This document shows positions 49,142 to 60,000 of a DNA stretch of 64,000 nucleotides, piece after piece. The stretch spans positions 124,001 through 188,000 of the forward strand of contig JARVLF010000003.1 in assembly GCA_030849465.1 (NCBI GenBank), in the 5' to 3' direction. The DNA comes from Moesziomyces globuligerus. Its lineage: Eukaryota > Basidiomycota > Ustilaginomycetes > Ustilaginales > Ustilaginaceae. The notes below the pieces were generated by a model, which was given only the letters and a program-made list of their open reading frames with translations, made no database searches and was not told the DNA's origin. Position numbers and translations under genes: made by a program. The stretch's first letter is position 1, and every line of letters begins with the position of its first letter.

Positions 49142-51739
49142 CTAGTGGCTGCAGTATTGGAAGACGAAGCTCACCTCGTCGTACGCCTGCTCCGCCCGCA
49201 GCAGATCGTCGTGCAGATTGTGCATCTCCTCCTTGCCGTAGTGGTTCCACGTGCTCGTGTCGCCGTACAGCAGCGCCGGCGCCTTGACAAACTGCTTGCC
49301 CGTCTTGCATCGACGGCACTTGTACGTGTCGTGCGTGTCGCACGCCGTCTGCTCCTTGAACGTGAACAACGCACGCAGATCTTCGCCCGAAAAGTGCCGC
49401 GCCGCATCCTGCGCCTCGTCCACCACGCACGACGACAGCGACTGCTTGTGCGACTGTCGCTGCAGGATCTTCTCCTCGATCGACCCCGTCGCGATGAATC
49501 GGTACACGAAGCACGACTTCTTCTGCCCGTCTCGCCACACGCGCGCTAGCGCCTGCTGGTCCGATGCCGGATTCCAGTCCGGATCGAACAGCACCAGTCG
49601 GTTCGCTCCGATCAGGTTGAGCCCGCATCCACCCGCCTTGGACGAGAGCAGGAAGATGAACTCCTTGCCCTCCGGGTCGTTGAACCGGTCCACCAGCTTC
49701 TGTCGCTTGTTGATCGTCATCGTCCCGTCCAGGCGGAACATGCCCCACCGGTTCGCCCGGCACATGCGCTCGAACACGTCCAGCGTCTGCGTATAGTTGG
49801 AGATCAGCACAATCTTGTCGTTCGTCGTCGCCCGAATCGTCTCGAGGAACCTCTGCAGCACCATCATCTTGCCCGACAGCTCCGGGTTCACGTAGCGCCG
49901 GTCGCGAGGCGTGTAGCCTTCGGGGAAATACTGCTCGCTTCCGTCCAGATCGCTCGGCAGGTCAAGCAGATCCGGATGATTGCACAGCTTCTTGAGGATG
50001 CCGATCGCCTTGAGCGGTTGGCTGCCAGTGCCACGCAGCAGCTTCTTGATCTCGGGCGATCGAATGAACAGCCGATACAAGTCGAGCTGGAACGGCGACA
50101 TCTTGCAGAACACCACGTGCTCGTATTTGACCGGCAGATATTTGGAGAGCAGATCGTTGGTTCGTCGGATGATGAAGCGGCTCACCAGCGCCGAGAGCTG
50201 GCTCAGCTTTTCGTTCGCCTCTTGCTGCTGCTTCTCCGTCGCTTCCGCATCGCGGCCCTTGAGGATGGCGATCTCAAAGTTCTTGCGGAACTCGAGACGA
50301 CTGCCCAACAGCTCCGGGTTGGCAAAGTTGAGCAGCGCAAAGTACTCCGAGAGGTCGTTCTGGATCGGCGTGCCGGAGAGGATGACGCGGCGGCGCACCT
50401 TGATCTGTGTAAGCGCCTGGAAGGTGAGCGAGTCTGCGTTCTTGAGTCGGTGCCCTTCGTCGCAGAGGAGCAGGCCCACTTCCGTGTTGCCGAGCTCCTC
50501 CTGCAGATTGCGCAGAGTTTCATACGACACGATCATCACCGGCTGCGTGATGGCCCGGCCAGAGGCGTTGCACCAACGACGCGTCGCCTCGATCATCTCG
50601 TCCTTGCTCAGCTTGCCGTCGAGCGCCAAGTTTCCTGGTGCCGCGGGGCCGAGCCATTTGACTAGCTCGTTGGCCCAATTTCGGACCAGAGACGAGGGGC
50701 AGACGATGATGCACTTGTCGATCGTAGATTTGTGCGCGATGGGCGACTGCTTGAGCAGCGTCCACATCAGCGCGATGCATTGGAGTGTCTTGCCCAGACC
50801 CATCTCGTCCGCCATGATGCAGCCGTATGCGTTTTCGACGACAAGGCCGGTGGTGCATCGATAGAGGAACTTGACACCCTCAACCTGGTGTGGGCGCAGC
50901 ACCTTGCTAAGCACGGGATCGATGACGACCGGAACCTTCTCGACCTCCTTGGATTTGGTCTTGTTGAGGCCGAGGATATCTGCGAGGCTCTTGTGGGGCG
51001 TCGGAGCTTGTGCGCCAGCCTCAATGCGTTCCTCTTCCGCAGCCTGCTCTTGCTGGATCTCGGCCTTCCTGCGTTCGGCGTCGCGATCGTCGACAGTAGG
51101 GTCGAAGAGCACAATGGCGTGCTCGCCCATGGGATCGTGCAAAGGACGCGGCGGGATGTCGGTTTTCCTCCTTGTGCCCAATGCGGCGTAGGAGAGACGG
51201 GTCTCGACCACTTGTCCCTGCTTGTTGGTCATCACGGGCACCGAGAAGCCTTTCTTGATGGCATTCGGCTTGACATCAAAGACGTCCCACTTGCGGCGGT
51301 CCACGTTGAGAGAGACACCGGTGGCATCGATGCCCTTGTAGACGCCTTCGAGCGTCTTCATAGCTGCCTTGCCCTTCTTCTTGGTCCCCGCTCGAGCGCC
51401 GTTTGCTGGCGCCTCATCCTCCGAGCCCGAACCTTCGGCTGCGGCACCGTCATCCGCTGCGCCGGCGTCCATGCCTCGGTAGTCGACCTTTTTCCTCTTC
51501 CTGCCTCCCTCAGGATTGTCCTTTTCGCGTTGGTTTGCAAACGAAGGGGGCTTGAACGGCTTCCGCCCTAGCAGCGGGCCAAATCCAGCCGCGTTGGCAT
51601 TGCGAGAGATGTCGGCGAGCGGCGAGCGAGAGTAAGGAGAGCCCTTGGACGCGAGAGTCTTGGTTGCATCCTTGTTACCCTCAGGCGTTGCTGGTGAGGG
51701 CGAGCCCCCTAGTGCGGCGAGAATGACGCTTCTGCGCAT
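49142..51739 (-). CDS. RAD54: Rad54 DNA translocase (SNF2 family)
   Basis: 865 residues from ATG 51739 (MRRSVILAALGGSPSP); an ATG at 51829 would add 30 residues. Double-strand DNA-dependent ATPase that works with Rad51 in homologous recombination (strand invasion, branch migration). The N-terminus carries the basic Rad51-contact region (RRSV...; GPLLGRKPFKPPSFANQR). Walker A DEMGLGKTLQCIALMW (~310), DEGH box LLCDEGHRLKNADSLT (~424), SGTPIQNDLSEYFALLNFAN; C-terminal helicase lobe with ISNYTQTLDVFERMCRANRW, LLSSKAGGCGLNLIGANRLV and QALARVWRDGQKKSCFVYRF. The terminal zinc-knuckle-like part DTHDTYKCRRC is also family-typical. Smut recombination is well studied and Rad54 is expected as single copy. 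Confidence 0.95.
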   Translation of the reverse strand: MRRSVILAALGGSPSPATPEGNKDATKTLASKGSPYSRSPLADISRNANAAGFGPLLGRKPFKPPSFANQREKDNPEGGRKRKKVDYRGMDAGAADDGAAAEGSGSEDEAPANGARAGTKKKGKAAMKTLEGVYKGIDATGVSLNVDRRKWDVFDVKPNAIKKGFSVPVMTNKQGQVVETRLSYAALGTRRKTDIPPRPLHDPMGEHAIVLFDPTVDDRDAERRKAEIQQEQAAEEERIEAGAQAPTPHKSLADILGLNKTKSKEVEKVPVVIDPVLSKVLRPHQVEGVKFLYRCTTGLVVENAYGCIMADEMGLGKTLQCIALMWTLLKQSPIAHKSTIDKCIIVCPSSLVRNWANELVKWLGPAAPGNLALDGKLSKDEMIEATRRWCNASGRAITQPVMIVSYETLRNLQEELGNTEVGLLLCDEGHRLKNADSLTFQALTQIKVRRRVILSGTPIQNDLSEYFALLNFANPELLGSRLEFRKNFEIAILKGRDAEATEKQQQEANEKLSQLSALVSRFIIRRTNDLLSKYLPVKYEHVVFCKMSPFQLDLYRLFIRSPEIKKLLRGTGSQPLKAIGILKKLCNHPDLLDLPSDLDGSEQYFPEGYTPRDRRYVNPELSGKMMVLQRFLETIRATTNDKIVLISNYTQTLDVFERMCRANRWGMFRLDGTMTINKRQKLVDRFNDPEGKEFIFLLSSKAGGCGLNLIGANRLVLFDPDWNPASDQQALARVWRDGQKKSCFVYRFIATGSIEEKILQRQSHKQSLSSCVVDEAQDAARHFSGEDLRALFTFKEQTACDTHDTYKCRRCKTGKQFVKAPALLYGDTSTWNHYGKEEMHNLHDDLLRAEQAYDEVSFVFQYCSH

Positions 51740-52379
51740 TGTGGTTTCGGATACTGAGTGTGATGTGGGCTCCAGAGCAGCAGAGGGACGTCGACGACCT
51801 GGATAGGAGGTGTATGCAGGCGTATGCACGCGTCCGCGTCGAGGTGCGAACGGCAGTCGCGTCGCGCTGCCACGGTCGTCGTCGCTGCGAGGGAAGCCGG
51901 GAAGCGAAGGCGAGATTGACGAGCGAGGTTGGTGGCGATGAGTCGGCGAGGGTGGTGGGGAAGAAGACGAGCGTCACCTCAGTCATCGCAGTACGGTTGG
52001 GATGCTGGCTGAGCTCGCTGAGCTCGTGGCTTAGACTCGGCTTCGGCTTGGCCCTGGAATTGCTGCGAGTTCATAAGTGGGTGCAGCAACGCCACCGAGG
52101 CAGCGCGCCTCAGCAGTCTCGACTTGGCTGAGCATTTCCGAGCGTGATTCGGAGAGTGACACTTTTTCGATTCGTGGGCTTCGCGCCGTCGCGTAAAGTC
52201 ACGCGACGCCCAGCCTCCACTCACGTCCTCAGCCACGGCCAAAACACCCCCTCGCAGCTCCTCTCGAATGCATCGGTCAGCCCTCAATCACGGACATTTG
52301 TTGATGAACCCATAGTCGAAGGTCGTGAAGTGTCGTTCATGAATGCAATCGAGGCATGATGTGATGCTGCTGGTCGTTA
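51740..52379. other. Intergenic: RAD54 promoter and GT31 3' flank
   Basis: 640 bp; no gene supported. Confidence 0.55.
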
Positions 52380-55340
52380 CTATTGCTGCTGCTGATGCTG
52401 CTGTTGCTGCGACTCTTGGGGTGGCCTGGACAGCGGCGCGCCAGGATTGGCAGGCTTGGGCTTTGTGAAGCTGCCCATCCTCGCAGCCAGCGCCTGGGCC
52501 TGAGCTGCATTGGCCTGAGCCTGGACTCTCGCCTGCTGGAGATAAGCCATCTCCATGTCTGGACGGGGCTGGCTGCGGCCTCCGCTGATGAATCCGTCCT
52601 CGTGGCGCACCAATGGGCTGCCGTACATCCTCCACTCGCTGCCGGTGCCGCCAGCTCCGTCCGGCCAGAATCTTCCGCGACCGGCAAACGCCAGCGCGGT
52701 TTCGTAGAACCACTCGCTCTTCTTGAGGTAATGTACCACCACGGTACCACCGAACCTCCGACCCAAGTAGCGTCTCGACCGCAGCTCCTCTGCCTCGCCG
52801 TTGCCGTCCTTGTGCGTCGGTAGCGGGATCATGCGCGGTTGCATGGCTGTGCTGGCAAACGAGCGCTTGCGCTCCTCGGCCGCACTCGGCGACACTCCGC
52901 CTGCGCCAAAGTCGAAGCCAGGCACCGAGGGCAGATGTGCCAGGAACGCCATGTCGCGCTTGCGCCTTTCGCGCTGTGCGAATCCGCTGTCGCCGTCGAC
53001 GGGTGCGTCGTACGGCTTGCGATTGGCGGCGTGGATGTGTCGGACGGTGAGCCCCGTAGCTGGATCGATGCCGACTTCTTCGGCCAATGTCGGATGCGAG
53101 CCGAGGTTGTCGAGCACGGGCGGGCGGAGTCGCTCATCGTTGGCTTCGAACACGACCTGCTGCCACGGCACCCAGATCTGCGTGTCGTTCCCCTCCTCTC
53201 CCCGGACCCATGTGCCTGCCCAGCGTCCGCCGCCTTCGACAAGCGCCTCTACCTCCTCCTCGATCGTCAGATCCCCGCGCGGCTCGACGTACGGCGAATG
53301 CCAGCGCGAGACGGTCGAGTACGACTTGGCGCGATGCTCGCCACCGCGCCTTGCGATCTCCTGATCCGTCAGGCCGCGCCGCCCCTCGAGCTTGATCTTT
53401 TCGACGTAGTCCGGGAAGAGGAAGCCATGCGAGTACGCGGTGCCCGCCTTGGGGTGGTCGTAGATCCAGCAGTGTTCCGAGACCCAGTGGATCGAAGACC
53501 GGTTGGGATGCAGGTTGATCCACTGGGCTACCTTCTTGTCCTCCTTGCCCTTGATGTAGTGCAGCACGTTTTCCGACTTGGCTACGTACTGCACCAGATC
53601 GCTCGAGAGCGCATAGCATTCGCCTCCCATGAACCAGTTGCGAATCAGATAGCCCCAGTAGGTCATCTGGCGTGGCGCGACGCGGAGATGCCGCTCGAGC
53701 TCCTCGAGGATCAAGAAGGCGTCGTCGTCGGCCTTGACCACGTAGTCGGCCTTCTTCCAGAGCACCTGGTAGCGCTGCGTCTCGTCCGTGGAACCGCCGA
53801 GCACCTCGCGCGTCTGCCCGTGCCCGTTTCCGCGCGTCTCTGGCTCGCCCAAAGGCACCGTGCCCTGAGTCGAGCCCGAGGCAGTCGTCTGCCCGTCTTC
53901 GACGGCGCGAAGGAAGGGCACGGTGGCGTTCTCGGAGGCCCATCGGAAGAAGGCGTGCGTCTTGCCGCGATTCATGTTCTCCTGCATATCGAGCACCACA
54001 ATGTCGTTGAAGGTCTCCATCTCGAGCGCGACGCGCCTCGCGTGGGCCTGCCGTGGCTTGCCAATGATGAACTTGACCTGCACGTTGCTCGAGGGCGTGC
54101 CGGTGTGCGGGTCGAGCGGAAGCGTGTGGGTGGCGTAGGTGCTGCGGATGAGGTGACGCCGTTCGTAGGCGCTGTCGATGCTGAAGACGCCGACAAAGAC
54201 GTCGACGGGAGCGAGGGCGTCGGCGTAGGCGTGCGGGAAGGAGGGCTGATGTTGACAGTAGGTGCGCCAAGGAAGGGGCTCCTTGTCCGGATTGAGGATG
54301 TAGACGATGAGCTTGGTGACCGAAGCGACGAAGCTGGCGATGAGCACGAGAGCCAGGACGATGGTGACGGGATGGATGGGCCCGAAAGCGGTGCGGAAGA
54401 GCTTGGTGAAGAAGCTTGCAAACATGCGCAGAGGATGTGTCCATATGGATTGGGTCTTGCGCGCTCGAGTGCGGTCCTTGGACGGAAGATGTGTGGAGGA
54501 AGAGAAGAGGGTCTTGTCCGTCTTTGAATTGCGGTTCCACTTGGACTTTTTGATGCTGCGGGAGCGGGTGGCGTTCAAGGGGGTGTAGGAGGTGGCGGAT
54601 CTGCTCCAGAAGGGCTCGCCGCGGAGGCGTTTTGTGATGGAGCTGAAGACGGAGGTAGCTCCTGGATCTGCGCCGCTGCCACGTCGATTGCGCCGCAACT
54701 TGGCGCTGTCGTCGTACTCGGAGACGTCGGATTCGGTCATGTCGGCGACCTGTTGGTCTGTGAGGTTGACGCCCACGAGGGGCGGAGCCATGCGGGAGGT
54801 GGAGGCGATGGGGGTGAGGTCGCCGTCGTTGGAAGATGCGTAGCCGAGCGACTTCGTGTGCAGACGCGGTACCCTGGCGTGCGGGCCCTGGCGTTCGGCA
54901 GGCAGATACGCTGCTTGCGTTTCCGACTCTTGGACGGCATAAGGAGCGGAGCGCAGGTGCGAGCCAGAAGGCTCGGGCCAGAACTTGTTTGCGGACGAGG
55001 TGGATGCTGAAGGGAAAGTGGCGAGGGGATCGACAGGATGCGCGCCGAACGAGTCGGACGAGGACGGTAGGCTGTTGACCGATGCCTCGAGCGAGGCAGC
55101 ATCGTGATCGCTGGAGGCGTTGGAGCTGAGGTCGAGGGCGAGGGTGGCGTCTGTGCTCGGGTGTGGATGGAGGCGGCCAGACGGGACCTCGGCTTGATGC
55201 GGGAAGTGGATGCGGGGCGGCTCGTTGGAAGGAGTGCGTGTGAAGGGATGGCGCTGCACAGCCGTCGGGCTCGCAGGGCTTCTTGGCTCTCTGGCGGGCG
55301 CGGACGCTTGGCCCGGCCGCTTGGGTGAGCCGTGATCCAT
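52380..55340 (-). CDS. Golgi glycosyltransferase family 31-like, type II membrane protein
   Basis: 986 residues from ATG 55340 (MDHGSPKRPGQASAP). Likely inverting transferase of the beta-1,3-galactosyltransferase-like GT31 family, adding sugar from a nucleotide donor in the Golgi lumen. A disordered Ser/Pro-rich cytosolic region of ~320 residues precedes one membrane anchor (VTIVLALVLIASFVASVTKL, ~323-349). Catalytic part: FSIDSAYERRHLIRSTYATH, VKFIIGKPR, NDIVVLDMQENMNRGKTHAF, the donor/metal motif VKADDDAFLILEELE (~536), YWGYLIRNWFMGGECYALSS and IHWVSEHCWIYDHPKAGTAY. The end is Gln/Ala-rich with a polyQ/His tail coded by CAG/CAA repeats at 52381-52415. The frame opens up to 55880 but those codons are simple-repeat leader. 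Acceptor substrate unknown. Confidence 0.85.
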   Translation of the reverse strand: MDHGSPKRPGQASAPAREPRSPASPTAVQRHPFTRTPSNEPPRIHFPHQAEVPSGRLHPHPSTDATLALDLSSNASSDHDAASLEASVNSLPSSSDSFGAHPVDPLATFPSASTSSANKFWPEPSGSHLRSAPYAVQESETQAAYLPAERQGPHARVPRLHTKSLGYASSNDGDLTPIASTSRMAPPLVGVNLTDQQVADMTESDVSEYDDSAKLRRNRRGSGADPGATSVFSSITKRLRGEPFWSRSATSYTPLNATRSRSIKKSKWNRNSKTDKTLFSSSTHLPSKDRTRARKTQSIWTHPLRMFASFFTKLFRTAFGPIHPVTIVLALVLIASFVASVTKLIVYILNPDKEPLPWRTYCQHQPSFPHAYADALAPVDVFVGVFSIDSAYERRHLIRSTYATHTLPLDPHTGTPSSNVQVKFIIGKPRQAHARRVALEMETFNDIVVLDMQENMNRGKTHAFFRWASENATVPFLRAVEDGQTTASGSTQGTVPLGEPETRGNGHGQTREVLGGSTDETQRYQVLWKKADYVVKADDDAFLILEELERHLRVAPRQMTYWGYLIRNWFMGGECYALSSDLVQYVAKSENVLHYIKGKEDKKVAQWINLHPNRSSIHWVSEHCWIYDHPKAGTAYSHGFLFPDYVEKIKLEGRRGLTDQEIARRGGEHRAKSYSTVSRWHSPYVEPRGDLTIEEEVEALVEGGGRWAGTWVRGEEGNDTQIWVPWQQVVFEANDERLRPPVLDNLGSHPTLAEEVGIDPATGLTVRHIHAANRKPYDAPVDGDSGFAQRERRKRDMAFLAHLPSVPGFDFGAGGVSPSAAEERKRSFASTAMQPRMIPLPTHKDGNGEAEELRSRRYLGRRFGGTVVVHYLKKSEWFYETALAFAGRGRFWPDGAGGTGSEWRMYGSPLVRHEDGFISGGRSQPRPDMEMAYLQQARVQAQANAAQAQALAARMGSFTKPKPANPGAPLSRPPQESQQQQHQQQQ

Positions 55341-57006
55341 CGATACGAGTTGGTGGTTCTGCCCAGACACGCGAGCCCCTGGTGGCGGGAGATGTGATGG
55401 GCTAGTCAAAGGCACCGACGAGAGGGTGTCGACCAGATCAGAACGAGCAATGGTGGAGGCCCATCGATGCAAGCAGGAGCGCGACGGCTGGAGAGGTAGG
55501 AGCGCGCACAAGTCGATGCGGAGTGGCAGCGCGTTCGGTGCCGTGGGGAGTGAGCCAGGGTCGATGATGATGAGGATGCTTGTGGGCAATGGAAAGCTTC
55601 TCTCAGCTGCTCCTATCTCTTTGCCCAAAAAAGCAGTTGGCTGTCGCGCAAAGTGAAGCGAACCCACCGAGCGTGAGCCGTGCCCGTGCAGGTGCAGCAG
55701 CAGCAACAGCAGCAGCAGCAGCATCAACGACGGCGGATGCGCCTGCGTTTGGCGTGTGCCTGTGCTGTGCCTGTGCTGTGCCTGTGCTGTGCGTGCGCAC
55801 TCGCACCCTCCGCTGCCAAGTGGCCGATGCACCGCCCGGGTGCCTGGAGAAACAATCCCAGTCGACTGAGATTCCAACAAGTGGAGACGACTTTTGTTGC
55901 AACGTGTGTGGCCTTACTTATCTAACACGAAGCTACAGCATGTTAGACACTGATGAGCACACATCTCCGACCTATATTCAATGCACCTCGCGTGTCCAGC
56001 TTGTCAGACATCGCAGACCCGATCAGCGTCCGGCGTCGGACACTGCATACTGCACATGGCTGCACAGCACGGCGGCAGCCACCGTCTTCAAAGTTTCGGC
56101 TGGAGTAGCTACGGCAGCACGTAGCAGTTCCATTGCGCCGGCTACAGCAAAGTACAAGCGCTGCGCGAGCTACGGGTGATTCAGTTGACGCGCAGGCCTC
56201 CAGGTGCCGCGCAGTCAGGCGGCGCTGGAGAAAAATGATATGGCTCGAACGACGCGAGCTGTCCGCCGTCCTTTTTTCCATCCCCATCATCCATTTGGCT
56301 TGGCCAGCACTTGTTCGGCCTCTCGCACCGCCTCAAGCACCAGCAGCCCGGTCGCAATCGGCACAGCTGCACGTGCCGGTGCATGCTGAGCATCGACTGC
56401 CGCGCTCCAACTGGCGTCAGCGTACCTACTATCACACGCTTCGGCAGCTCCATCCTTGTCAATCTTGGTTCGCCACGCTCCTGAGACACGGGCTTTCGGT
56501 GCCTGTCTCGTGCAGCTCGACGCCTCGTCAGATGAGCTCACTGCTGCCTGCGTCATGCTCCTGCTTGTGTTGACGCCCCTAGATGTTGGTCTCACCTACC
56601 GTAGCCATGTGAGCCCCCGCATGACCACGTAGCTGATCATGATCTGGATCCCAGGTAATGTCTGGCAGCGCCCTGACGCATAGTTTGGCGACAATGCCAG
56701 GTCTGAGCTTGCGTGTTGTTTGAGTGCTGCTGCGCAGAGTTCAGAGTTTAGATGGGTCTGAACATCTCGTGCCTCACGCTGACCGTTCAAGACTCTCAAC
56801 CCGAGCTTTCCCTCCGCTCACTCGACACACTTTGACTTCAAGCCAGCATCATCCTCCCATCTCATCATCCTACGACATCTATCAGCGACGAGCCGCCTCT
56901 CCTTGCTCAAAGCTATCCGTCTCATCTTTCTCTTTCTCGTTATCTCTCTTCGCATCCCTGCACCTTCCGACATCGCAACCGCGGCGTGAGGCTGTGAGGG
57001 GCAGCC
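55341..57006. other. Divergent intergenic region, GT31 / arrestin gene
   Basis: 1.67 kb with no supported gene. It contains a CAG/CAA repeat at about 55695-55727 and an 11-bp minisatellite at 55761-55793, both in or near the GT31 leader, and promoter sequence of the arrestin gene. Confidence 0.55.
55761..55793. repeat. 11-bp minisatellite (three units)
   Basis: Three tandem TGTGCTGTGCC units (last unit ends in G) upstream of the GT31 gene. Confidence 0.85.
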
Positions 57007-60000
57007 ATGTCTTCCGGGCTCGGTATCGACTTTGGCCATGAGTCCGAGGCCTACTCTACAGACACAGGCTCGCGCACCTCCGCAGCCACTTCGACATCCG
57101 GTTTCCACAGTCGCACTCGCGCGCACATGATCCCCAAGAAATCCTCCATGAACAAGATGCGTGGTCTCCGCCCCAAGACCGCCGAAGAAGACGCGCGGCG
57201 TGTTCGCATCGTCTCTGGCGAGCCTTCGATCCTCGGTCACGGCGCTTACACCGATGAGGACTTCATGTCTCCCCCCGCCAAACACGAAATCGTCGTTCAG
57301 CCCCACAGCCTTCACAGCCTCAGCGCCGCTGTGGCTGCCATGGGCGGATACACCACGGATACAGCCACAAGTAGCACCGAGACCGACAGCGACAACAGCC
57401 CCACCTTCACCGAGTCCTCCGTCACCAGCGGCTCCTCCGGTACCAGCAGCGCCCACCACGCCCATCGCCTCAGCAATTCCCATCCGTCCCGACTCGATTC
57501 AAACACCGCAGCAAATGAGCATCTCGGTATCAGGATCAAGTCCACCGCACGCGAGGCTAGCTTGGCTGCCCAGCAGCATCTGACGGTGAACGAACCCAGA
57601 GTGCGAGAGAGCAAGAGCAACACCAGTCTCGCATCGGGATACCGCTCGGACGGCGGTTCCAGCTTGGGTAGGTCCGCTGAAATCCCGCGAGGTGTGGGAA
57701 GGCACCGCGCCAGCATCAGGGGCGCTGCTAGCCGTCCAGGCACGCTTCAAGCGCGCCTGGGTCCGAAGGTCACCTCCACCGCGGCCGCTCAGCAGCTTGT
57801 AAGGGACGGGCAGCAGGACACGGCGTCGGACGGTGAGACAGAGGTCATGGTCCCCGACGGATTCGGCGGTCACACACGCACCAGACAGCCCCGGAACCCG
57901 CGCCCACAGACTGCACCCGCGCCCGTCCCTTCACTCCTCCACAGGATCGACATGACCTCGCAGCCCACGCCTCCAGAGCAACAGACATATCACGCAGACA
58001 AGCACGAGGCGGAGGCAGCCAGGTGGAAGGTTGGCAGCTTCTACGGACCGGACGGTTCCGAGACCGGCCGCATCGATCACGAGACTGGATTGCTCAGCGA
58101 GCCTGGTTCGCACTTCGCAGGCTCGGAGGCCGGTCTCTCGCACACACAGTCGCGAGGTGGATCAGAGGACTCTGCTGTATCTCTCGCGCGCTCGCAGACG
58201 TCGAGTTTCGGGCCCAAGGCCTCGCATATGCAGAGCCCCAGCGTGCAGAACGCGGAGCGAGCCCGAACTCACGCAGAAGAGCCGAAGGAGGAAGAAGGTC
58301 CGGTCGAAGGATCCACCAAGGCAGCTGCCCTCAAGCAGAACAGGCAGTCGAGGACCTCGCTTGCCAGCGTCTCTATGAGGAGCAAGCGCGGTCTTCAGGG
58401 ACTTGAAGAGGCAGAGCGGGGAGGCGCTCTGGTGAGCCTCGACAACTACCGCATGACCTACGACACTGGTCTGCCTATTCTGCCCCACGAGATCGGTGCC
58501 CTGGATCAGGACAGCATCATGGGCTCGGTGCGTCTCGGCGCAACTCAGCCCATGAAGACTTCCTTGAGCCACAGCGGTACTCAACTACCGAGTGCGACTC
58601 ATTCGATTAGCGAGCGTAGTGAAAGCGGCCATGCACCCGCGGGAGCGGCAGCCAAACTCCGCAACCGACCCCGTCGGAGTCTATCGGAGACCAACGTCAA
58701 CACGGCGCTGTTGGAGAGGCATGGCACGCTGCTCAGCAACACTGCCAACCCGATGCGAAGGAGCAAAGAGCTCAATCGACTGCTCGGGAACTCGGACCGC
58801 AAGCTGCCTTCGTCCGCCGCTCGACCCGTGAGCGTCGAGTCGCCCACCAAGAATGGACTGAGACGCAGCAACGCGGTTGCAACCATTGCGCCACCCGCAG
58901 CGCTCGAGCAGGGCAAGGCGAACAAGGCTCGTGTCGAGGTCGACCTCGTGCTCGAGTCGGACCTCGTTGTCGAGGGGGGTACACTGCAGGGTCGCATGCA
59001 GATCCGCGTGCGCAAGGGCTCCGATAAGGAAGGCAGCGTCTTGCTCGCCCAGCCCAAGATCCGTGTCGTCGGCTTCGAAGAGCTCCTCAGCGACGACACC
59101 AGGTACATCTTCTACCACCACGCCTCGGTCATCGACGGCGACCGATCCAGCAATGGCCCCAGCGAGCCTTACTACCTTCACGGCTCGCCTACCCTCTCGT
59201 CGCCCGAGACCGCCCCGTTCTCGGCACTGGCGTGCTTCTCGGGCACTCCGGACTCGGAGGGCTACGCAGAGGGCAAGGTCGGCTCGCACTCGATCCCGTT
59301 CTCCCTGGAGCTTCCCGTGTCCAAGGGCGCAAAGGGGAGCTACAGAGGCAAGAACGCCGTCGTACGATACATTGTCATCGGCTCCGTCAAGCTCAAGTCG
59401 GCCTCGGGCGCCAACCGCTCGATCGCGCATTTCTACCGACACGTCGATCTCTTCCCGTACCTCAATCCGGCTGTGGTGCTATCGAGCGCCCAGAAGCCCA
59501 TCCAGGCAAGCAGTTCCAAGGGTCTCTTCCTCGGCGGATCGGGCAAGGTGCACCTCATGGCGAGCCTGCATCGCAACACCTGGGTAGCCGGCCAGCGCGT
59601 CTACATCCACGTCGGCATCCAGAACGACACGTCCAAGAAGATCAACGGCATGACGCTCGCGCTCATCCGCACCGTCACGCTGTACAAGCCGCGACCCGAG
59701 CTGGATCTGGATGGCCAGGCCGCCAGGCGCGACGTGGATCCCGACGCCTGCCAGACGTCGACCACGCGCAAGAAGATCGCAGAGGAAGAGCTCGAGATGG
59801 GCCAGAAGGGCAGCAGAGGTGTCGTTACCGCGCGCGGATGGTGGACGGGCGTAGAGCCGGGTCAGCGCGTCGAGTCGTCGCACTACATGCACATCCCGGC
59901 CGATGCACTCTCGATCTCGCGTGGTCGCCATGTCGAGGTCGTCTACAGCATCAAGGTCTCCATCGGCAGCTCTCTCTCCTCGGACGTCTCGGTCGAACTC